NCBI GenBank assembly: GCA_020536535.1 | Contig: JAHLWZ010000769.1 | Coordinates: forward strand, 824-43,710 | Length of the DNA: 42,887 nt | Origin: Pelomyxa schiedti | Taxonomy: Eukaryota; Evosea; Pelobiontida; Pelomyxidae | Reading direction: 5' to 3' | In this document: one piece after another, positions 23,301 to 32,644 of the stretch | How positions within the stretch are numbered: position 1 is the stretch's first letter | Layout of the letters: the number at the start of each line of letters is the position of its first letter | Notes under the pieces: model-generated | The model's input: only the letters and a program-made list of their open reading frames with translations | What the model was told of the DNA's origin: nothing | Databases searched by the model: none | Program-made: the position numbers and the translations under genes

Positions 23301-25278
23301 AAGAGCAGTATCTCCAGTATCCGTTTTGGCGTTCACAGGGCAATGGGAAGATAAAATGGTTCGGAGTAACTAGTTGAGGTTAGTTTTGAGATAAGCATCA
23401 ACAAATGCCTTGTAGGCGAGCTCGTCTTCTTGTTTATATGATTTGGCAAGGAGATGCAGAGGAGTCTGTTTTCTGCATGTGATTACTGAGATAGTTGCCC
23501 CCTTAGAGATTAAGAACTGTGCTATGGAGAAGTATCCTTGATTTATTGCACACCTAATAGTGGTAAACAATAAAAGAATGGGTGAAATTACTCACATGAT
23601 TGGTGTCCAACCTAGTTCGTCCTATTCCAAAATCGTTATTCAATATTCAATTTAAGCACATACATAAGGGGAAATACCTTAGATTCAATCTCAGCTTCCC
23701 TTTTAAGAAGCCATTTGATCAACTCCAAGTTTCCAGCATATGCTGCTGCATGTAAGAGAGTTTGGCCGTCCGCGGCTGCACCGTTGATGCCAAGAGTCTA
23801 CCGCCACATAAGCCATAAGCTCTCATAATTTCTCAATACTAACCTTAGTGCAGTCTTCGAGCTTTTCTAATAAACCCGGTGATATGTTGTCTCGAGGATG
23901 TGCAAGACATAGCCGAATTGCATCTTTAAGAGCAGCGTGTGTTGTGGGAGTTGTATAAGATATCCAGTAAATCACATGATTGCCTTCCAGAGCAACGTTG
24001 AACCCACTTACTGTTGCAGAAATTTTACTGGAAGAGACTGTGGACATTGCCGGGGATGAAGGAGAGCCAAGAGACCAAGCACAAACTTTCGGGGGTGAAA
24101 GAAATTCACATGAAAAGGCCACTTGTAGCGGTTGTGACTGAGATGCCGTAGATTTGGGCTCTAGGGGTGGTGATGTCCCAGCAATTTCCGATCTACCACT
24201 TTGGAAGTGCACAGCCCTCACAGGAAAATTTACAAAAATCGATTCACATAAAATAGTTGGTACAGTCGCTCCACTCTCCACTATTGGAAGACTGGATATT
24301 GACAGGCTCGAGTGCAATTTGGATCTGTATGAAGGCATTAGGGGCAGATGCAATTGTTAGTCTCAGTTAAAACATACAGAGAACTTGTATCAGACTGTGG
24401 GAGGGCCATTTGAGGTGCGGAAGCTCTGAGCTCACTATTTAGTTGCTCCTTTTTGTTGTTAAAAAAAAAAGTGCTATGGAGTTGTGGGAATTGATTACCA
24501 GTTGGCCAATAGAATCAGAACTAGTTGCCAATGCGCGAATATCTCCCACCGAGGCAACTTTGTCAAAATTTACACCCCGTCTACGCCTGTGGTCGTGCTT
24601 GCCAAGTGAACTGTCATCACTGGATGTGAATGCAGGCGGAGATGCAGAGTGAGTATCCCTATGCCCGTGTGAGTGAGGAAGGCGCTGGAGATGGTCTGCG
24701 TCATAGCTCATCTTTCTTCCCATGCGTTCAAGCCGCTGCCCTACATCAGGCTCATGCCGATCGTGCCGGTGATGCCGGTGTGAGTGGTGTGGGCTCTATA
24801 AGCAAAGCAGTAAGTACCCTAGAACACTCATCCCACCGACATTATGAATTTTGTATGTGCTATTTACTAACACACTGTCTCAGCCATCACAACACACAAA
24901 GCTGAGAAATCCATAGCCATGTATATATATATGCATATATAGCAAACAAATACGTATAGTCCCACTTCCACGAACCTCGCTGCCGTCGGCCGGCGGGGGA
25001 GACGGCGGCGGGGGCGACGGCGGCGGCGGGAGCGGGGGCGAGCCCGTGGGCAGGAACGGCGGGGGCGGCGGCGACGGCGACGCGGCCAGGGGGAACGGCG
25101 GGGGCGGAGGCGACGGCTCCGGCGGCGGGGGTGACGGCGTGGCGGCCGGCGGCGGCGTCCGGCTCCCCCGCTCGTCGAACCTGAGGCTGCTTACGTTGGC
25201 ACTCGAGGCTGAGCGGCGCAGTGCGTGCATCTTGTTGTGGTGGTGTTGTTGTTGTTGTTGCGTCGCTGGCTGTTTCAC
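20309..25278 (-). CDS. RasGEF with ankyrin repeats between two H-type-lectin-like domains
   Basis: Predicted exchange factor for a Ras/Rap GTPase. From ATG 25278 the order is: a Gln/His/Pro-rich disordered segment (exon to about 24980), a His/Arg-rich exon (24796-24500), then an H-type-lectin-like domain (24310-23850: VHFQSGRSEIA, FSCEFLSPPKVCAWSL, ATVSGFNVALEG, IYWISY). Ankyrin repeats follow (23800-23200: DGQTLLHAAAYAGNLELIKW, TPLHLLAKS, GDTALMFACCVSN, KGETPLSKA). A second H-lectin-like domain (23060-22560: FQSGRFKVQQ, IDFSAPFLHPPTVLVWSF, LNWVAYLP) leads to a REM/RasGEF-N motif (YMIRGGTVYKLVQYLT near 22150) and the CDC25 domain (21550-20560: DIHPEELARQMTLIEWNIW, MRNFNGLMEIVSALQNSAVH, VAPCIPYL, LTDLTFANDGNPDLIAGT, DLSLSLEPP). 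Small introns keep the frame to a stop at 20309. One ankyrin junction needs a 33-nt intron or contains an in-frame stop. RasGEF and ankyrin calls are firm; lectin domains are moderate. Confidence 0.85.
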
Positions 25279-25733
25279 TGGCGTTTGCTGGTTGTGTGTT
25301 TGTATGTTTGTTTGTTTTACTGGCTGGCTTCTGGCCCTCTGGTGGGTCCCACTGGTTTAGACGAATGGAACTCGCTGGTACAGTTTGGAACTCAACTTCA
25401 ACGACTTGTTTTTTTTTTGTTTTTTCCGTGCTTTTTTGGTGCCTACTGAGCCTTGATATTTTTCATCACGTGCCTCTTCGTGTAAGTGCAAAACCGTAAG
25501 CGCAGTAGAAACAGCCCATAATTGTGTGGCCGAGTTCTCTGTACAACCCGGCACGGAACAAAGGTACAGTGCGCTTGTTGGTGTGGAGAAAACAAAAGAA
25601 AACTGTGCATGGGGTTTATTTTGGGTGCTAGTATTTATGATACATAAGGGGTGGAAAAATGGAACGGGAGAAAAGTCACCCCTCCTCCCTTGGGTTAGTG
25701 GTGGCAAAAATGAAATATCACCCTCCTCGCGGT
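25279..25733. other. Intergenic stretch between the two RasGEF genes
   Basis: These 455 bp separate the start of the downstream RasGEF (25278) from the stop of the upstream one (25734). They hold the RasGEF promoter region with GTT/TTG repeats (25279-25320), a T run near 25407-25422 and mixed sequence. Both strands have open frames of about 75-125 codons but none with recognisable content or good splice links, so I treat it as non-coding. Confidence 0.5.
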
Positions 25734-28700
25734 TCACATTCCAGAGAGAGTTGGTTTAGCTTGTTTGTTTGTTGCGTTAGAGATGTTTTGTTTCTTGGGA
25801 ACATTGTGTACCTGATCGTCTGGTGTTGCCACTAAATTCTTGAAAAATATTTTGAAGACTGGTAGGGCCTTGAACTGATACTGTACATCCTTAACTCGCA
25901 GTAATGCCTTGAAGGCATCGCAAAGCATTTCTAGCTTCTCATAGTTTACAATATCAGCCTCTTTCATAGTAGAATTGCCATCTTTTTACAACAACTAAAT
26001 TTGTAACGTAATTTTCTCAAAGAGGTACCTTCAATGAAAACGAGGTCTCTTAGCCACAAGGCTGTGAAAGCTAAGAAGAAGGCAAAGAGTATCAAAACAA
26101 CCTGCATAAGGCAAAAAAGGAGTTTCTGGGGGCACAGATGCAATTTGCTCACGCAGTAATAAGTAATTCTTTTCCCCAATGGCAAGTGATTTCAATTCGT
26201 CAAGCAAAGCGTTCTCATTTCTTGATATAAGCTGCAGAAAAAATTAGCTTGGCATGGTGCAAAGGCTAGTCACCTCCCAAGTTTTCTTTAGTCTATCAAC
26301 AAATCTCAGCTGTAAACCAAGTGTGATCTCAACCATGGCGTTCCAATTTCGAAATTCTCTACACCTCTACATATTTCTTAAGTACTTGCCATGCACTTGA
26401 ACCATTACTTGTGCAATCTCCAAGAAATGGGTAATAATAGCTTTCCTGTGTTTTACATCTCTTTTGGACTTGACAATTTCTGTTTCATTTTATTTGGCAT
26501 TTTATTTGATAGTGACACACCACTAGCAACCCAGTTAGAAATCTTATTTGAGTTTTCTATATATGCAGTCAAATGGGGTGCTAATCTTCTGCGCTTCTCT
26601 TTATTTTCCCATTTCTGAGACAGGTTAAAAGTTGTGTGAAATGGTCTTTCATACTTTATCAGATAACTCCATGATTGATATCGAGCTAAGAAGCTCGTGT
26701 TCAACCAAAGTTAATTGCCTCGCTATTTCAGTGGGGTCAATGTCTGTTACATGAAAATTCTTGTTTTCTCTTATGTTCTGTATGATGTCATCATTTGGTA
26801 CTGAGATTCAGGATATAACCTCGATAATATGTTTATCTACTAGAGGATCGGGCCATTGTTCATCCTAGTAATATTATGCATCACCAAGAACATTTTCGAT
26901 AGCTAACCTCAACGGTAAATACGTAAATCTTGGATGGCTTGAAATCAATTACTTTATCTGTGCTCTTTATTATATTTCTTCTTAGTAAGTCAACTCCAAT
27001 TGCTGCAGCTTCATCTTCAGGGATTTCGAGCTCATGAGATAGGAGTTCGACCATTTTGCTTGCTTTGACAATCAATGAAAGAAATATAAGAATGATACCT
27101 TTAAATTTCCTCTGCTTCGTGCGACAAATCAGACTTGATTTGATTAGTGTTGCAACTTTCCCGAGGTCAGTTTTCTCGCGGTGTTGAATTTCCTTCACTT
27201 GAAAAAGTAGCCCCCTTTTACCATCTTAGAGGTGCGGTGGAGTAGGTTATGGTACAATTTAGGATTGGCCATTGTGGAGAGCGGCCGGACTCCAGAGCGC
27301 CTCGCAAAACCTCTTTCTGGACGATCCAGAGTACAGCTTTCAGACTGTTCACAAAGCACAACATTTAGAATAAAATGATGAAGAATAATCATACCGCAAA
27401 AGAACTCATATTTTTAAAGGATGGGTCTCCAGCAGAAAGTAGTACTAAAGAATCTTCTTTTGCCTTGCTGTCCATTAGAACATATGCTAAATCAATGGAA
27501 GTACACACTAATGACTCTAATAACGGAATCTGAAGGAAACCTTTGAGGAGGTCCCCATATTTGTTATGCTGCTGTAGCATTTTGTGAACCAAGAAGTTCA
27601 CCATCATATTACTAACTTCTGCACTAGTTTTGTTGCTAATGTCTCTGGCATGTTGTGCCCATACCACTAGCACCTCAATTACCCTTCATGCATACTGTAA
27701 CAAGGCAGAAGAAGTTGAGAGATTACCTTGTTCGCACATTAAACTGGTCGTAGAGTGATGATACACTGGCAGTCTGAGGGTCATCATATCTAACAAGTAA
27801 TAAGATTAAAGACGCCATAAGGGGAGATAGACTTCTGTATAAGAGACTCCACAAACTGCTCTGTTGGCATGAAGTAATGATGGGTAAGCACGATAGTGAG
27901 ACAAAAATTGCTGCCTATCATAGTGTTAAAGAAAGGCTGGGAAATCAAGGGGAAAAAAAAGGTTACGTGGTTCAAAGTACAAAAGGGTATTCAGTAGAGT
28001 GTCTGCATTTCCACCAATTATTTTCCCTTGATTTCTAACATTCTTTGAGAATAGCCTTAAAAAAAAAGTAAACACACGTTATAATTCCCAGTGGAAGCTG
28101 TGCTGGTAAAGAAGTTGGAGGAGGTGCAGGGGGTAAAATATTAGGTGATGATGTAGAAGTTGAAGAGTATAGTTGGAATGACCCAGGAAGTGAAGTTGGT
28201 GCTGTTGATGTGATTGATGACACAGAAGGCGACAAGATTGGGGCAGAAGATGCCTTGGATAATTCAGTAATCTCGGAACTCACAGGTGAGGCTCTAATTC
28301 TGGGTGATATGATTTTCCTGAAATGCGATGTGAATAAATCGTTACTACCTTTGAGTTGACATACCCACTAAAAGAAGGAGAAAGGGGCTTTAATTCATTT
28401 GACGCACTCAGTTCATCTGTGGGGTGAGCATCCAACATAATTTTTTTTTCAGGGGTTTCCTCCAAAACAACATCAGGTGAACTGGATGCGCTTGTGCAAA
28501 TTGACAACGAGGGGCTTGAACATGTGGGTATTGTCCCCCGACGTGTGTTTTTGCCCAGTAACCTTGAAATGCGCGCAAAGGAAGATGAAGAGCGACCATT
28601 TGAAAGGGGAGCTGGGGGAGTGGGAGCGGGGGCGGGAGCAGCAGCTGGCGGTATGACGGCAGGAGGGGAGCTGACTCTTGGGGGTGTTGTTGAACGCACA

Positions 28701-29533
28701 GTTGGGGACGACGGGGGTGTGATAACAGAGGGGGAAGGCGCCATTGTGGGCGTTGGAGTTAGAGTGGGTGACGGGATTGTGGAGGACGATGAAGAGCCAT
28801 CATGGTCACTGGACAGGTCAGACGAGGCACGCTGAGATTCTTGCTCAGGAGGCACCTTTGGTTCTTGTGGCACTGGCACAGGCGGTTGAGGGGGCTGGGG
28901 CTGCACAACAACAGGTGATTTTTCGACAAAAGTTACAAGAGTGCTCTTGTGTCTCCTGTGAGTGTGCGCGCGCTCAGGCCTGCCCTCCTGCGCATCGTCA
29001 ATCGCAGGGGAATTCGAACTCGGGTGTTCCAAGTTGTGAGCCAATACAGGTTTGACACCAGGCACTCCCGAAGTGACAACAGCCACAGAGCTATCAATTA
29101 CAGCCGCAGTTGCATTTGCACTCGCAGTCGCAGGCACGGCAGTTTCAGCAGTGCCCGTGCCCGTGCCAGAGACGGTGCCGTGGCCGTGGTCGGCCTGGGC
29201 ACTGCACATTGAGCGAACAAACACCGTGGTGGTCGCGTCGGGCACGCGCCCGCGGGGCTCGCCGTCGCCGTCGCCCTCGGGGCCGCTGGGGGGCGAGGGG
29301 TCGCCGCTGGCGCTGCGGGACCGGCGCTCCCCGCGGTGGCGGTGCCGGTGCGACGAGTGGCGCATGGTGTGCTGCTGCTGCTGCTGTTGCGGCGACGCGT
29401 CGAGCTCGTCCGAGAGGGAGGACGACGCGGCCCCGGAGCGGCGCGCGGACGACGAGGACGAGGAGGCAGACGATGCGGGATTCGCGCCCGAGGGGGGGTC
29501 GTCCGCTGACGTGTAGAGTAGTATCGACGTCAT
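25734..29533 (-). CDS. RasGEF with REM, DEP and CDC25 domains
   Basis: Predicted Ras/Rap exchange factor, tandem with the RasGEF at 20309-25278. The likely start is MTSILLYTSADD at 29533. About 450 residues are disordered (Ser, Pro, Ala, His-rich, with RHSSHRHRHRGERRSR). The REM/RasGEF-N domain begins near 28030 (IIGGNADTLLNTLLYF) and continues through FMPTEQFVESLIQ and VVWAQHARDISNK (27670). A DEP-like domain follows (27280-26900: LYHNLLHRTSKMVK, SKMVELLSHELEIPEDEAAA, GVDLLRRNIIKS). The CDC25 catalytic domain comes last (26780-25760): DIDPTEIARQLTLVEHELLS, RLAPHLTAYIENSNKISNWV, FVDRLKKTW, PPETPFLPY, WLRDLVFIEDGNST, IVNYEKLEMLCDAFKAL. In EPAC-type animal RapGEFs DEP lies before REM, so a DEP between REM and CDC25 is unusual. 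No cyclic-nucleotide domain is seen. Introns are mostly 30-60 nt. Confidence 0.85.
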
Positions 29534-29804
29534 CGCACTTACTTGCAAACGGGTGTGAACGACACGCGCCCAGATCTCGCTGCCGGTGCCAAAACGAAGC
29601 GGAATAAAGAGAAAAGATTTTCCGTAACCAACGGAACGGAATTCGCCCCAATCAGACCAGTTTGGCTGATCGCCACTGCTCACAGTCACCCATCCTTGCG
29701 CCACCTCTCGATGCAAGTACTGTTTTGAAGGGTCATCGATTACAAACAACCGGACCGAGTGCAGCCCTATTAGATTTCGTTTATTAAGTGGCAATTGCAT
29801 TTCC
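29534..29804. promoter_or_regulatory. Divergent 5' region of RasGEF and the EQ-repeat gene
   Basis: These 271 bp lie between the minus-strand RasGEF ATG at 29533 and the plus-strand ATG at 29805. A minus-strand frame remains open across it back to an ATG at 29806, overlapping the plus ATG in a CATG, but that stretch lacks recognisable content. The simplest reading is a shared promoter and 5' leaders. Confidence 0.4.
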
Positions 29805-30051
29805 ATGTCGACGACAACCCCGGTGCCCAGTTCCAAGGCGGGGACTCGTAAGTCGCCTCCCAAAACCACTCTCCCAAAGAAAACTCCAGCCCCCAACTTG
29901 AAAGCCAATACTCCCCTGGCCAAAAGGCCCAGGACCACACAGGCAAAGCCAAAAGCAAACCAGCAACAACAAGAGCAAGAGCAAGAGCAAGAGCAAGAGC
30001 AAGAGCAAGAGCAAGAGCAAGAGCAAGAGCAAGAGCAAGAGCAAGAGCAAG

Positions 30052-30094
<43 letters not shown>

Positions 30095-31199
30095 AAACAA
30101 ACCAAATGCACCCGCCACAGAAACAACAAGAGTTGTTGTAAAAAGAAAATCACTACAGAGGGAAAGAAGAAAAGCAGGAAAAGCTGCTGCCGCCGCCGCC
30201 GCCGCCGCCGCAGTAGCAGCAGCAGAACCAGAAGTCAACGATGCACCCCCGACTGCTTCCTCAACAGTTACTCCGGAGGAGTCTATAGCTGGCAAAAAGC
30301 GGCCACCAAAGAACCCACGCGTGGTTGAGCGACCGAGCCCTGCCAAGCAAACCAGGGTGCAGTCATCCCATGATGATGATGATCATGCTGCAACTCCGAC
30401 GGGGGCTGCCGCAGTTGCAAAGGAAACTCCTCTGCCACTGCTAACAACTGACGGGGAGGCATCGCCAGACCAACAGGAAGGGGAGAAAACCCAAGAAGAA
30501 GTAGACGCAACCGAGCTTACATGGGACAAACCGATTGGCGAAGCTGCTGGCGATGGCGATGGCGATGGCGATGTAGCCGCAAATAACAGTGACCAATCGG
30601 CTGACGACAGTGGGTTCATCAGCCTAGCTAAATATGGTGATGACGTAGAGAAGAAACCCAATGAACGGAAAGCGATGTCATCCGAGGAAAGAATTCTTGT
30701 GGACACTGCCATTGGTGAACTTAAAAAAGTGCTTGGGGGGCGACAGGTCATAAAAAACGTCGTGGCAGAGTCTGCCCTCAAGGTTTTCCGTTTTGTTTCC
30801 CCTTGTGAATTCTAAGAAAATTCAGAAACTAAGTAGCGAGTGCAAAGCTCTCCTTGCACAGACGTTGTGGGATGAGGTTCTCCAGCATGATAGAACACTC
30901 CGATGGACTATGATCTTACCAGCTTTAATAAAGCACGATGTCTTCCCTTTGAACATGTTTTGTGATTACCTGGACCTCGGCCTCAAAGTTGCAGTTACGG
31001 ACAATGTTTTTCATGTCAATGTTCTCAACCACTACAGACAAAAACAGCACTCTTCTCCTTTATTCGGAAGCCTGTTATACTTCCCCTCATCTCTAAGCAT
31101 CCTCTTCAAGCAGTGAAATTTGTGAAGGTTCTATGTAAGAACCGAACATTGTTGTACGGAAGAGAGGGGCAAATTGAGGTTCTTCTTTCCATTTCCTGA
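29805..31199 (+). CDS. Basic low-complexity protein with (EQ)n and poly-Q tracts
   Basis: Unrecognised, probably nuclear. From ATG 29805, residues 1-55 are Lys/Pro/Thr-rich, then an exact hexanucleotide array encodes Glu-Gln repeats followed by poly-Gln, a Lys/Arg patch (KRKSLQRERRK), a run of ten Ala, and an acidic Gly-Asp tract. A more globular C-terminal part begins MSSEERILVDTAIGELKKVL. An intron at 30781-30815 and a second of about 50 nt (donor near 30988, acceptor 31037) keep frame to a stop at 31197-31199 (KIQKLSSECKALLAQTLWD, MILPALIKHDVFPLNMFCDY, RKPVILPLISKHPLQAVKFV). I do not recognise the C-terminal fold. It sits 34 bp before the next gene's ATG on the same strand. An alternative is that it is spliced to that gene. 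Confidence 0.65.
29973..30092 (+). repeat. Hexanucleotide array (GAGCAA)14(CAGCAA)6
   Basis: Fourteen perfect GAGCAA units (29973-30056) run directly into six perfect CAGCAA units (30057-30092), all in the reading frame of the gene at 29805, encoding Glu-Gln then Gln-Gln dipeptides. The two halves differ by one base per unit (G to C), so the array probably grew by slippage from a mixed seed. Its length is likely polymorphic. Confidence 0.95.
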
Positions 31200-31233
31200 A
31201 AGGTCTAATCGGTGATTCTAGCAAGCATTGACC

Positions 31234-32610
31234 ATGCCTGTCCATTGGCTCATCAATCTAGACAACGTAGAATACTTGGAAATGATGACCCCTCCATCAT
31301 TTTCGTACCAAAAGCCTCAAATGCGGGATTCCCGTTAATTTTTTTCCAATAGGTTTGATGAGGCCGCGTATTCCTCCTTAGTAAGGCAGCACTGGAGTGT
31401 ACTGTACATGAATGACAGTGAGAAAAAGGCGCGGGAATCCTTCATACAGGCAAAAGAAAAAAGGTAGTATATTTGGTTTTCGTGATCGCCATACTCCTTA
31501 CACTCAACCATGCAAGGTTGAGCTGCGTTGAAAAGGGGGCCCGCCTTCTAACACAAGGATCGTTTTTATATGGTGCTTGCTCCAACGATGATGACTTGGA
31601 TCTCGTCCTTCTGCTACCGCGTGTCCAGCAGCCTTCAAGCTCTTTCATGAAGGGGATCAACAAAACAGTCTTTAACCATAGCGGAGTGTACATTCACGCA
31701 AAAGTGCCTATCCTTAAGAAGGTTCGTGGTTCCGAGCACTTCTCCTGGGATCTTACAGTGAACCGCACCCTCGGTGTCTTCAACTCCTCACTATTGCAAG
31801 GTTCCCTTCAAACTTCACAACAGTTGGCTAATATGCCCTTTTTAAAAAAAAACAAATAAAGAATATGGCAGAGTGTACCATGACTTTCGTCCCCTTCTCT
31901 TCATTCTTAAACACTGGGCAAAAACTGTTGGAGTCATACAACAAACTTGGCTCAACTCATTCACTTTCGCCTGCCTCTTTGTATTTTTCCTTCAGCAAAA
32001 GAAAATTCTCCCAAACCTACAAGTTAAGGAACCCCTCATATACCCATTATAACCTTCACTTCAGGATGTCAAAGTCCATACCAAGTTTGTTACCTGCCAA
32101 ACTGCTGCCGAGCAACCCGATCTTAAGTGCTCCTGGATTAAAGCAGCCGCATTTTCGGTAGAATATAATCACTGCCGCCTTCAGCTTCGCACTAAAAGAA
32201 ACCTTTAGACCGCGGTATTTCCTACAATACCGGTCGGGTTCCTATTGAAGGAATTCTTTGCATTCTATGGCTGGTTTGACTTTGGAAAACAAACAATCAA
32301 TATAAGAGCTGCGGTACCAACTCCCAAGGTTTGAGATTCGTTGAACCCCCACCAAACTTGTAGCTAATAAAAACACAATTCCCCCTTTCTTCCGCTATCT
32401 CTACAACAGCTCAGCACCGACCCACTTTTTGTCCCAGACCCTTTTGAGGTTCCACTCCGAAACCTCACTGCCCGCCTGGACATGGCAAAAACAATGTCCC
32501 TCACAGCTATATTCCGGCAAACCTACTGCTCGTTAAAAGACCCTCACAACACCCTATTTAGCCTTCTTCCCCCCACAAACACCAAGCTTCCACCACCTGA
32601 AAAAAAATAA
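31234..32610 (+). CDS. Non-canonical poly(A) polymerase / TUTase, MTPAP-like
   Basis: Predicted template-independent RNA nucleotidyltransferase, closest in style to mitochondrial poly(A) polymerase or TUT enzymes. Exons 31234-31304, 31353-31463 and 31517 onward join in frame after a good ATG context. The active-site pattern is GSFLYGACSNDDDLDLVLLL (31556-31615): the GS helix turn and two metal-binding Asp in DLD. It is followed by the substrate strand HAKVPILKK and the third-acid region SWDLTVNRTLGVFNSSLL. The PAP-associated part comes next: FRPLLFILKHWAKTVG, SFTFACLFVFFLQ (31880-31995), LLKEFFAFYGWFDFGKQTIN (32245-32305) and DPFEVPLRNL (32440-32470), ending at TAA 32608-32610. The middle (32010-32220) has several short introns not fully placed. 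The stop lies 34 bp from the convergent aldolase stop. Confidence 0.85.
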
Positions 32611-32644
32611 GAGTGTGACGAAACTTTTCTTTTTCAACACTGAT

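Noticed and set aside
24796-25278. GC-rich GGCGGC tract near 25000-25160 as a CpG-island regulatory element or plus-strand gene
   Set aside because: It is the coding strand complement of the Pro-rich RasGEF leader, joined in frame to the next exon.
29804-29806. Overlapping plus and minus start codons in a CATG, suggesting two genes starting on the same bases
   Set aside because: The minus-strand stretch from 29806 to 29534 has no recognisable content; 29533 is the more sensible RasGEF start.
29973-30092. Hexamer array as a CRISPR or satellite array
   Set aside because: Units are six bases with no spacers and lie in frame in a coding exon.
28280-30346. 688-codon minus-strand open frame running through the RasGEF leader and across the EQ-repeat gene
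   Set aside because: Only the part up to 29533 fits the RasGEF protein. The rest is antisense to the plus-strand gene and is open because of the GAGCAA/CAGCAA and GCC repeats (Leu or Cys/Ser runs).
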